Shown here: positions 17,420-24,505 of the stretch, in pieces | How the letters are laid out: every line of letters starts with the position of its first letter | Position numbering within the stretch: the stretch's first letter is position 1 | Assembly (NCBI GenBank): GCA_029259595.1 | Contig: JAJDEW010000086.1 | Span: forward strand, 36,439 to 100,438 | Length of the DNA stretch: 64,000 nt | Reading direction: 5' to 3' | From: Planctomycetota bacterium | GTDB lineage: Bacteria; Planctomycetota; UBA1135; GCA-002686595 | Program-made: the position numbers and the translations under genes | Notes under the pieces: model-generated | The model's database searches: none | The model's input: the letters and a program-made list of their open reading frames with translations, nothing else | Told to the model about the DNA's origin: nothing

Positions 17420-18997
17420 TCAGCGCGGATCCGGCCGCGTGTAGGCCCCCGACTCGCGCACGGCCGCGGGAAGCTCGGCGGAGAAGGCCCGCAGGTTCGC
17501 GATCAGGGCCGCGCGCGCCTCGGGCACGACGGCGTAGAAGGCGACGCGTCGATCGGCGACGCCGATTCCGCTCCCGATGTCCCAGGTCCCGACCCGCTCC
17601 CAGCTCTCGGGCTTCGCGTACCAGTTCGGATAGGCGACGGCGACGCGGACCCCGCGCTCGACGCAGACCGCGTCCATGGCCGCGGGCGTATAGGCATTCG
17701 CGAGCCGCAGGGTGGCGGCCTCCATGCTGGCGAGCCCGGCCAGGTCGAAGAGCCGGTGGTCGCCCAGCCAGGAGATCGCGCCGATGTCGTTGGCGGCGAT
17801 CGGTTGCCCTTCGTAGTGCTCCGCCAGGAAGCGCCCCATCTGGACCATCTGCCGGTTCGTGTTGACGCAGGCCTGCACGCCGTGCAGCGCTGCGACGACT
17901 CCGCGCTGTCCGGCGAACGGGACCGCCAAGAGGAGCCCCACGAAGGCCAGCGCGACGGATTGCGGGAGGCGCGCCGGATCGAAGAGCCGCCAGGGGCGTC
18001 GGCCCTCGAGCCAGCGCCAGGCCGCGGGCACGAGCACCAAGAGGCCGTGAACGACGAGGAAGAGGTCGTAGCGGTACAGGTTGCCGGTCTTCGCGAACTG
18101 CAGCTGGAACAGCGCGCAGACCATGAAGAAGAGCGCGATCAGCCGTTCCTCCCGCCAGAAGCCGCCCGAAGTGCGCGGCCGTCCGAGCAGGAGCACGCTC
18201 GTCCCGAGCAACAGGAACAGGAGGTCCGGCGCCCGGAACAGGCGCTCGTAGAGGGCGCGGCCGAGCGTTTCGAGCTCGGGCGAGTTGCCCTTCAGCAGGA
18301 CCGAGTTCGGCAGCCAGTTCCATCCGTGTCCGAGCGAGATGGCCGCGTAGCCGGCGACGGGCAGCGCGCCCGCCAGAGCGAGCGCGAACGCGAAGCGCCG
18401 ACGACCTCGCACGAGCGCCAGGACGCAAGCCAGCCCGACGGGCGCGAGCCCCTCGAAGCGCGTGAGGACCAGCGCCGAGGCCAGGACAAGAACGCCGAGG
18501 TCGCGTGCCTTCGGTCGAGCACCGGGCCGGGCGACGAGCGCGCGCGCGACGCTCCACACGAACGCGAGGTGCAGGAGCGTGTGCAGCACGTGCTCGAGCC
18601 CGGTCAAGACGACGGTCGCGAGCCCGGTGCAGGCCACCAGCACGACGGGCACCACCAGCGGCAGGTAGCGCCCGGGCACCGCCGGGAGGAAGCGCCGCGT
18701 GACGACCAGCAAGAGCGTCGCCAGGGCTGCGTTCCAGGCCAACGGGACGAGCGCGCAGGCTCCCGTCAGGGAAAAGGAGCCCGCCAAGAGCAGCGGCCAC
18801 GAGAGCGACGAGGTCGACGAGCTGAACCCGTACGGCGTCACGCCCCAGACCCCGTGCGCCACGAAGTTCTTCGCGACGGCCAGGTGGATGTAGGCGTCGT
18901 CGAGGGCGTACGTGAAGCCACCGGTCTGCGCGAAGACGCCGTAAGCCTGGACTGCGAGCACGGACCACAACAGGAGAACGGCGGGGAGACTCTTCAC
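17420..18997 (-). CDS. Polytopic membrane protein, GT-C glycosyltransferase-like
   Basis: 525 residues from a GTG at 18997 that begins a hydrophobic helix (VKSLPAVLLLWSVLAVQAYG). About ten further predicted membrane helices follow. The first periplasmic loop carries the acidic pair in YALDDAYIHLAVAKNFVAHG, the position and style of the metal/polyprenyl-phosphate-sugar site of GT-C enzymes (ArnT/PMT-like). The C-terminal ~140 residues are soluble (NDIGAISWLGDHRLFDLAGL, a segment frequent in such proteins). It probably transfers a sugar from a lipid carrier on the outer face of the membrane; donor and acceptor are unknown. It lies 158 bp upstream of ileS. Confidence 0.72.
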   Translation of the reverse strand: MKSLPAVLLLWSVLAVQAYGVFAQTGGFTYALDDAYIHLAVAKNFVAHGVWGVTPYGFSSSTSSLSWPLLLAGSFSLTGACALVPLAWNAALATLLLVVTRRFLPAVPGRYLPLVVPVVLVACTGLATVVLTGLEHVLHTLLHLAFVWSVARALVARPGARPKARDLGVLVLASALVLTRFEGLAPVGLACVLALVRGRRRFAFALALAGALPVAGYAAISLGHGWNWLPNSVLLKGNSPELETLGRALYERLFRAPDLLFLLLGTSVLLLGRPRTSGGFWREERLIALFFMVCALFQLQFAKTGNLYRYDLFLVVHGLLVLVPAAWRWLEGRRPWRLFDPARLPQSVALAFVGLLLAVPFAGQRGVVAALHGVQACVNTNRQMVQMGRFLAEHYEGQPIAANDIGAISWLGDHRLFDLAGLASMEAATLRLANAYTPAAMDAVCVERGVRVAVAYPNWYAKPESWERVGTWDIGSGIGVADRRVAFYAVVPEARAALIANLRAFSAELPAAVRESGAYTRPDPR

Positions 18998-19252
18998 TTC
19001 GCTGCGGCTCGGTGGACCGCGCGCAGAGTGTAGGTCGTGGTCGGACGGCCTCAGCGCTTCGATTCGTCGGAAAACCGCAGCACGACAGCGAGCACCTCGC
19101 CGACGACGAGGTTCGCGACCCCCTGGTAGGCGCGCGAGCAGGGCCGAGTTCCGCTCCTCGCCGGCAACCGCGGCGTAGACCAAGCCCCGCCTGCGCCACC
19201 CCGTGCCTTCGTGCTAGGCTCCGGACTCCGTGCAACTCCAACGAGGACCGTC

Positions 19253-19870
19253 ATGAAAATGCTCGCGCTCGCCTCCCTCTCGCTCGCGCTCCTGGCCGGC
19301 CTGGACGACGAGAAGAAGCCCTTCGGCATCGGAGACAAGGTCAAGCCCGAGCTGGTGCTCGAGACGCTTGACGGCAAGTCGCTCAACCTGGTCGAGGCCT
19401 GCGAGGACGAGCTGGTCGTCCTGGTCTTCTGGTCGCTGCGGGATCCGCTCGCGCGGACGTACGAGAAGCGCCTCACGAAGCTGCAGAAGGACTTCGAGAA
19501 GCAGCCGGTGCGGTTCTTCCTGGTCGACTCGAATTACGACGAGCTCTTCTCCCCCACGATCGACACGCTCGCGCGTCTGAAGGAGTTCGTCGAGAAGCAG
19601 AAGCTCGAGCTCGAGATTCTGCTCGACCACGACAACATCTGGGCCGACCGCTTCGGTGCCCTCTCCTCGAACCACGCCTTCGTGCTCGACCCGCGCCACT
19701 TCGTGCGCTTCAACGGTGCGATCGACGACGACCCGAAGGGAACGCGAACGGAACGACGCGAGTGGTTGAAGCAGGCCATCGAGGCCGTGCTCGCGCGCTC
19801 GGATGCACCGCACCCCATCGCGCGCCCGATCAAGGGCCGCCCGATCCAGCGCAAGCCGAGGTCCTTGTAG
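19253..19870 (+). CDS. Secreted redoxin-like protein without the peroxidatic/CxxC cysteine
   Basis: 205 residues from the ATG at 19253, with a short signal-like N-terminus (MKMLALASLSLALLAGL). The fold is thioredoxin/AhpC-like: a leading FGIGDKVKPELVLETLDGKS, the strand VVLVFWS, and a C-terminal basic tail (RPIKGRPIQRKPRS). Where active members have FW-x-x-x-C, this protein reads FWSLRDPLARTY, with no cysteine, so peroxidase or disulfide chemistry is not expected. It may be a structural or regulatory paralog. It lies 84 bp upstream of the UGA-containing thioredoxin-like gene in the same direction. Confidence 0.7.
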   Translation: MKMLALASLSLALLAGLDDEKKPFGIGDKVKPELVLETLDGKSLNLVEACEDELVVLVFWSLRDPLARTYEKRLTKLQKDFEKQPVRFFLVDSNYDELFSPTIDTLARLKEFVEKQKLELEILLDHDNIWADRFGALSSNHAFVLDPRHFVRFNGAIDDDPKGTRTERREWLKQAIEAVLARSDAPHPIARPIKGRPIQRKPRSL

Positions 19871-19954
19871 TCGCCCAGTAAGGCCGGAATCAAACGCACG
19901 GGATTCCGCGAAATGAGGGCTGGACCCTGCGCGGCGGACGCCGATGATGGGTCC

Positions 19955-20485
19955 ATGCACGTCGTCAAACCCCTCCTGTCCACCGTTCTCTTCGCACTCG
20001 CGGGCCTCGCGTCCTGCGCCGGCGACGGGACCGCGCGTTCGACAAGCTCCGAAGTCGTCGCGGTCACCTTCCCCCAGCTGCAGGAAGCCATGCGCCCGAA
20101 GGCCGGCGAAACCGCCGTCCTCGTCAACATCTGGGCCACCTGGTGAGGCCCCTGCATCCGCGAGATGCCCGAGCTGGTCCAGCTCCACGAAGCCTACGCC
20201 GATGACGACACGGTCCGCCTCCTGGCCGTCTCGATCGACCTCGAATCCCCCCGCTCGATCACGACCCTCGAAGGCATCGCGGACTTCGTCGCGACGCGCG
20301 GCTTCACGCTCCCCGTGGTCGCCCTGCAAGGCGACCTGCGCGCCTTCGCCGAAACCTTCGGCTTCAGCGGCTCGATCCCCTACACGTTCGTGCTCGACGC
20401 CGACGGCCGCATCGTCGACAAGCAAGTCGGAGGCGCCCCCCTCTCACGCTTCGAAGCGATGCTGAAAAAGGCCCAAGGACGCTGA
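19955..20485 (+). CDS. TlpA/thioredoxin-like lipoprotein, probable selenoprotein (in-frame UGA at codon 64, UGPC motif)
   Basis: One continuous frame of 176 residues if the TGA at 20144-20146 is read as selenocysteine. It starts at the ATG 19955 with a lipoprotein signal (LFALAGLASC, lipobox LASC), so it should act in the periplasm or on a membrane face. The active-site strand is VLVNIWATW-U-GPCIREMPEL: the UGA replaces exactly the first cysteine of the canonical WCGPC motif, leaving Cys67. The rest is intact: helix after the motif, central LLAVSIDLES, cis-Pro strand SIPYTFVLDADGRIVDK, and a normal TGA stop at 20483. A GGUC-looped hairpin sits at the distance expected for a bacterial SECIS. 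The alternative is a recent nonsense mutation or a sequencing error; no degradation is visible. The role would be disulfide/dithiol exchange. Confidence 0.75.
20144..20185 (+). promoter_or_regulatory. Putative bacterial SECIS element downstream of in-frame UGA
   Basis: The UGA (20144-20146) is followed by a perfect hairpin GAGCUG-GUC-CAGCUC at 20171-20185. The loop begins 30 nt after the UGA, within the 16-37 nt window used for bacterial SECIS models, and it presents GGUC as in the E. coli fdhF element. A smaller hairpin (GCAUC-CGCGA-GAUGC, 20154-20168) lies between. Inferred by eye; no folding was run. Confidence 0.55.
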
Positions 20486-20611
20486 CGAGGGAACGGCCCA
20501 GCGGCGAAGGGTAGAGCCCGAGATCGCGATCCCCGACGGCGGCCCCCGCGTGAGGACGCCCACGACCGTACAGGCCGCGATGGGCGGTGGCGATGGCGGT
20601 GGACTGTCGTC

Positions 20612-20700
20612 GGTGACGGTGGTCGGTGACGGTGGTCGGTGCCGGTGGTCGGTGCCGGTGGCCGGTGCCGGTGGCCGGTGGCGGTGGCCGGTGGCGCTGG
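20612..20700. repeat. Degenerate GGTGxCGGTGGyC tandem repeats
   Basis: Short imperfect repeats of GGTGACGGTGGTC and GGTGCCGGTGGCC fill the interval before repeat copy F4. Similar CCACCGTC-type runs border other copies of the family (13078-13125, 13740-13770, 21255-21300). 20486-20611 holds nothing recognisable. Confidence 0.7.
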
Positions 20701-20701
20701 T

Positions 20702-20950
20702 TGCGGAGGCTCGCCGTAGGCGGGCCGCAGCCTCGGAGCCGAAGGCTCCGTGCTCGTGCCGTTTCGCGGCGCAGCCGCGAAATCAGGCACAGGCGCACGA
20801 CGGAGTGTGCGCCGCGTCCTGAGGGGTTGGGGTTCGCGACTCCCCGAGCGCGCGGCCCTCGGGTTGCGCCCCTCGCGGCCGTGCCCGCATCGCGCTGGCG
20901 GAATCCCGTTCAGAGCGCCAAGCGATTGCGAGCGAAGCGAGCGAGTCCGT
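20702..20950 (+). repeat. Palindromic intergenic repeat, copy F4
   Basis: Forward copy with hairpin 1 GCTCGCC-GTA-GGCGGGC (one U-G pair on the plus strand), hairpin 2 CGGAGCC-GAA-GGCTCCG, hairpin 3 TTTCGCGGC-GCA-GCCGCGAAA and hairpin 4 GGCGCAC-GACGGAGT-GTGCGCC. The tail is GCGGAATCCCGTTCAGAGCG followed by GCGAGCGAAGCGAGCGAGTCC. Confidence 0.85.
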
Positions 20951-21018
20951 GGCCTTCGCCGTGGCCATCGCCTTCGTCCTTGCCGAGCGCGGAAACGCTC
21001 CAGGGACTCCCTTGGGCG

Positions 21019-21260
21019 GACTCGCTCGCTTCGCTCGCAATCGCTGGGCGCGGTTACGCTTTCGCGAGGATTGGACGCGCACGGCCGCGAGAGTCGCAAC
21101 CCGAGGGCCGCGCGCTCGGATGGTCGCTTGCCCCAACCCCTTAGGACGCGGCGCACACTCCGTCGTGCGCCTGTGCCTGATTTCGCGGCTGCGCCGCGAA
21201 ACGGCACAAACACGGAGCCTTTGGCTCCGAGGCTTCGGCCCGCCTACGGCGAGCCTTCGC
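21019..21260 (-). repeat. Palindromic intergenic repeat, copy R4, overlapping a gene end
   Basis: Reverse copy facing F4 across a ~70-bp spacer. Minus-strand hairpin 1 is GCTCGCC-GTA-GGCGGGC, identical to F4. The deacetylase stop codon (TAG, 21246-21244) lies inside this hairpin, so the last residues of that protein are encoded by the repeat. Hairpin 2 has the AAA loop version. Confidence 0.85.
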
Positions 21261-22146
21261 TACCACCGCCTCCGCCACCGCCTCCGCCCTCGCCTCCCAC
21301 CGCCAGATAGCCGCCCTCCTCCAGGACCTCGCGCAGGCTCGCGAACCGGTATTGGGCCAGGAGGGCGTCCAGACGGGGAAGGGTGCGGTCGAGGTTCAGG
21401 TAGTGGCGGAAGCGCTTGAGGAACGAGGCGGGGTAGCGGGGTTGTTCGGGGTCGAATTCCCAGGGGTGCAGGTAGATCGAGGCCGGGCGATCGCGGCGGG
21501 CGAGCGAGCCCACGGCGGCGCGCGTGACGGCGCCGGGGAGCAGGCGGAAGTAGCCGCCGCCGCCGACGGGCCAGTTGCGTCCGAGGCCGCGCCAGGTCGA
21601 GACGGGGAACTCGACCACCGGGCCGGATCCGGTCGCGACGACCGAGATGCCGGGTTCGAAGTCGGGCACGCCGTAGACCGGGTGGCGCACCGGGTGCACG
21701 CTCGAGTCGTAGCGGTAGCCCCGACGGGCCAGGACGTCGAAGCCCCACCAGGTCGAGCGCGTCAGGGTGAACGTCGAGGCCCGGAAGCCGATCGGCTTCG
21801 CGGCGCCGGCGCTGACGAGGATCTCCTCCGTGCGCGCGAGGTCGCGCTCCAGTCCGTCCTCGCCGAGGTCCTGCAGGAACAGGTGTTCGTAGCCGTGGCT
21901 CGCGACCTCGTGGCCCGCGTCGACGCAGCGGCGCACCCAGTCGGGTCGGCGCTCGGCCACCCACCCCAAGAAGAAAAAGGTCGCGTGGGCGCGGCGCTTC
22001 TCGAGGCACGCGAAGATGCGCTCCATGCCCACGTCGAGGCGTGAGGCGACACCGTCCCAATCGTCGCGGCCGATCGAGCCGCGGAGGTTGGCGACGTGGA
22101 AGAACTCCTCGACGTCGAACGAAAGGGCGTGCAGGGCTGCGGTCAT
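21244..22146 (-). CDS. Polysaccharide deacetylase, exosortase-A/PEP-CTERM locus type (DUF3473)
   Basis: 300 residues. NodB-type metal-dependent deacetylase: ALSFDVEEFFHV supplies the catalytic/metal Asp, ATFFFLGWVAERRPDWV and HEVASHGYEH (HxxxH) complete the metal site, and RASTFTLTRSTWW and YDSSVHPVRHPVYGVPD are the signatures of the subfamily found in exosortase-A exopolysaccharide loci. It removes acetyl groups from an exopolysaccharide. The start ATG 22146 overlaps the upstream glycosyltransferase stop by 4 bp. The last ~20 residues are Gly-rich, run through a GGTGGC-rich tract, and end inside repeat copy R4, so the natural C-terminus may have been replaced by insertion of the repeat. Confidence 0.93.
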   Translation of the reverse strand: MTAALHALSFDVEEFFHVANLRGSIGRDDWDGVASRLDVGMERIFACLEKRRAHATFFFLGWVAERRPDWVRRCVDAGHEVASHGYEHLFLQDLGEDGLERDLARTEEILVSAGAAKPIGFRASTFTLTRSTWWGFDVLARRGYRYDSSVHPVRHPVYGVPDFEPGISVVATGSGPVVEFPVSTWRGLGRNWPVGGGGYFRLLPGAVTRAAVGSLARRDRPASIYLHPWEFDPEQPRYPASFLKRFRHYLNLDRTLPRLDALLAQYRFASLREVLEEGGYLAVGGEGGGGGGGGGSEGSP

Positions 22147-23345
22147 CGACAGAGGGGCTCCATGGTGGACAGCACGCGCTTGACGTTGCCGTCCCAGGTC
22201 AATTCGCGCGCGAGCACGGTCGCGCGCGCCGCGCTTCCCAGGCGGTCGCGCTCGGCGGCGTCGCCGACGAGGCGCGTCACGGCTTCGAGGAAGGATGCGT
22301 CGTCACCGCTCGTGACGAGCAGCGCGTCCGCACCGGGCGTGAGCACCTCGCGCAGGTTGGGTTGGTCCGGCGCCAGGATCGCGAGCTCGGCCGCCATGTA
22401 CTCGTGCAGCTTGAGCGGCGAAGCATACGGATTGATCGCCGGAACGAGCGCCACGTCGAAGGCCGGGAGCAGGCGCGGGATCGAAGCATGCGGGCGCGAG
22501 CCCGGGAAGTGCAGCCGGTCGGCGACGCCGCATTCGCGGGCGAGCGCCTCGAGCCCCGGGCGAGCGGGCCCGTCGCCGATCAGGACCAGGCGTGCGGCGG
22601 CCAGCTCGGGCGCCGCCAGGGCGCGCACGGCGACGTCGAGGCGGTGCCAGTCGCGGTAGTAGCCGACGAAGCCCAGCACGACGTCGTCGGCCTGGGCCGC
22701 GAGGCCCAGGTCCGCGCGGGCGGCCGCACGCACCGCCGCTCGGTCGTCGTAGTCGTACAACGCGAGGTCGACCCCGTTCGGCGTGACGATCACGCGCTCG
22801 CGCTCGACTCCGGCCTCGACCAACATGTCGCGCAGCACGCCGCTGACCGCACAGATGCGCTCGGCCGAAGTGAAGACGTAGTCCTCGAGCTTGCGGGCGA
22901 GCTTGGGAAACGAGAGTCCGCGGGTCTTGGACAGCTCGAGCACCATCGGTGAGTTGACCTCGAGCATCAGCGGGAGCTTCAAGCGGTCCTTCACCAGGAC
23001 GCCGGCCACGTTGCCGAAGGCGTAGCGCTCGTAGAGGAAGTCCGGCTCGAAGCGTACCGCGTCCGCCGCGAGGCGCGAGCGCGCGATCCCGTTGTACCCG
23101 TATTCCGCGAGCTCGCGCGCGAAGCGTGGCAAGCGCGTGACCCAGCCCCAGCGCGAGCGACCGGCGCTGGCGGACCGCGCGGCCTGGTCCGCTTCCGTGC
23201 GGGGCGTCGGAAGCGCCGCACCGTGCTTGACGAGCCCGCTCTCGAAGACGTCGTGGCCGGCGCTCTCGAAGGCGCGCAGCATCGAGCGCACGTGGACGGC
23301 CTGGCCGTCTTCCGCCTGCGTTCGGTGGTGGTAGAGGATCTTCAC
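22143..23345 (-). CDS. Family 4 glycosyltransferase
   Basis: 400 residues, GT-B fold. The N-terminus MKILYHHRTQAEDGQAVHVR is typical of family-4 transferases in exosortase-A-linked clusters. The C-terminal nucleotide-sugar domain shows VTPNGVDLALY, GFVGYYRDWHRLD, LVLIGDGP and the EX7E-like region AINPYASPLKLHEYMAAE. It adds a sugar to the lipid-linked repeat unit on the cytoplasmic face. It overlaps both neighbours by 4 bp (ATGA-type junctions), so it is translationally coupled within the operon. Confidence 0.9.
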   Translation of the reverse strand: MKILYHHRTQAEDGQAVHVRSMLRAFESAGHDVFESGLVKHGAALPTPRTEADQAARSASAGRSRWGWVTRLPRFARELAEYGYNGIARSRLAADAVRFEPDFLYERYAFGNVAGVLVKDRLKLPLMLEVNSPMVLELSKTRGLSFPKLARKLEDYVFTSAERICAVSGVLRDMLVEAGVERERVIVTPNGVDLALYDYDDRAAVRAAARADLGLAAQADDVVLGFVGYYRDWHRLDVAVRALAAPELAAARLVLIGDGPARPGLEALARECGVADRLHFPGSRPHASIPRLLPAFDVALVPAINPYASPLKLHEYMAAELAILAPDQPNLREVLTPGADALLVTSGDDASFLEAVTRLVGDAAERDRLGSAARATVLARELTWDGNVKRVLSTMEPLCR

Positions 23346-24505
23346 CGCTGGCCTCCGCGCGCCTCTTCGAGGCAGTCCTCGAGCGCCTCGAACGAGGCCT
23401 CCCAGGAGAGGTGTGCGATCGCTGCCCGGAGCACGTCGGGCTCCGGAGCGTCCGCGAAGAGCGCCGTCAAGCGCGCCGCCAGAGCCGCGGGAGTGCGCTC
23501 GTCGGCGACCATGCGTTGAGTGAAGGGCGCCAGCAGCTCGGCCGTCCCGCCGGCCTGCGTCGCGACGACGGGGCGCCCGCTGGCGAGGGCCTCCAGGACG
23601 ACGTTCGGACGTCCCTCACGCTTGCTCGTCAGGAGCAGCACGTCGGCCGCAGCGTACCAGTCCACGAGGGTCTCGGGCGTCACCTCGCCCTCGAGCCGCA
23701 CGCCCGGTTCCCCCGCCGTGGCCGCGGCCAGCGCGTCGCGCAGCGGTCCGCGCCCCAGGAAGGCGGCGCGCACGGGTTCGTCGCAGCCCTCGCGCGCGGC
23801 GCGGATCGCGGCCAGCGCCAGCAGCGGGTCCTTGCGCTCGATCAGATGCCCGACGACGAGGACGAGCCGACCGTCGGGCGCGAGCCCGAGCCGCGCGCGC
23901 GCGGCGGCGCGGTCCCCGGGCTGAAAGCGTTCGAGATCGACACCGTTCGGGACGAGCCGACCGTGCCCCGGACGCTCGCCCAGGCGGTCCATGGCCTCGA
24001 CGAGGTCCTGGGAGACCGCGCACCACGTTCCGGCCGTGCGCAGATGCGCCGCGAGCTCGGTCCCGAGTCCGGCTTCCCCCGCGACTTGCAGCACGTCGCT
24101 GCCGCGACCGTGAATGACGAACGGGACGCCGGCGGCGCGCGCCAACGGCGCGGCGGCTGCGGCCGGCCAGGCGTAGTCCGCCACGACCACATCCGAGGTC
24201 GAGCGCCTTGCGAGCGTCTTCCAGCCCACGCGCGCGAAGCGTGTAGCGTTGAAGCGCGCTCGGCCGGGGACGTGCAGATAGCGCGGGCGTTCGACCGCGA
24301 CGCCGAGCCGCTCTTCCAGGCGCGGCATGCGTCGGATCTCTCCCCACGCGCCACGGGCCAGGGGCCCAGGCGCGTACGGCAACGGCTGCACCAGCGTAAC
24401 CTCGTGACCCCGGGCGCGCATCCCGCTCCAGCGACGCTCGGCGAAGACTCCTTCGACCGGACGCTCGGGACTCGGGTAGAGCGAGGTCAACACCCCGATC
24501 CTCAT
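23342..24505 (-). CDS. Family 4 glycosyltransferase
   Basis: 387 residues from the ATG at 24505 (MRIGVLTSLYPSPERPVEG), whose ATGA overlaps the asparagine synthase stop. GT-B fold: N-terminal GVFAERRWSGMRARGHEVTLV, then IHGRGSDVL, the hinge RLVPNGVDLERF, VLVVGHLIERKDPLLAL, and the donor-site stretch LLTSKREGRPNVVLEALASGRPVVAT, which contains the EX7E catalytic motif. It probably extends the exopolysaccharide repeat; donor and linkage are unknown. Confidence 0.92.
   Translation of the reverse strand: MRIGVLTSLYPSPERPVEGVFAERRWSGMRARGHEVTLVQPLPYAPGPLARGAWGEIRRMPRLEERLGVAVERPRYLHVPGRARFNATRFARVGWKTLARRSTSDVVVADYAWPAAAAAPLARAAGVPFVIHGRGSDVLQVAGEAGLGTELAAHLRTAGTWCAVSQDLVEAMDRLGERPGHGRLVPNGVDLERFQPGDRAAARARLGLAPDGRLVLVVGHLIERKDPLLALAAIRAAREGCDEPVRAAFLGRGPLRDALAAATAGEPGVRLEGEVTPETLVDWYAAADVLLLTSKREGRPNVVLEALASGRPVVATQAGGTAELLAPFTQRMVADERTPAALAARLTALFADAPEPDVLRAAIAHLSWEASFEALEDCLEEARGGQR

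Noticed and set aside
20144..20146. Code reassignment of TGA
   Set aside because: TGA is a clean terminal stop for many genes here (e.g. 63770, 52873, 32488 junctions), so the standard code applies.
20154..20168. First hairpin GCAUC-CGCGA-GAUGC as the SECIS
   Set aside because: Its loop begins only ~12 nt after the UGA, its stem is 5 bp and its loop starts with C. The next hairpin fits better.
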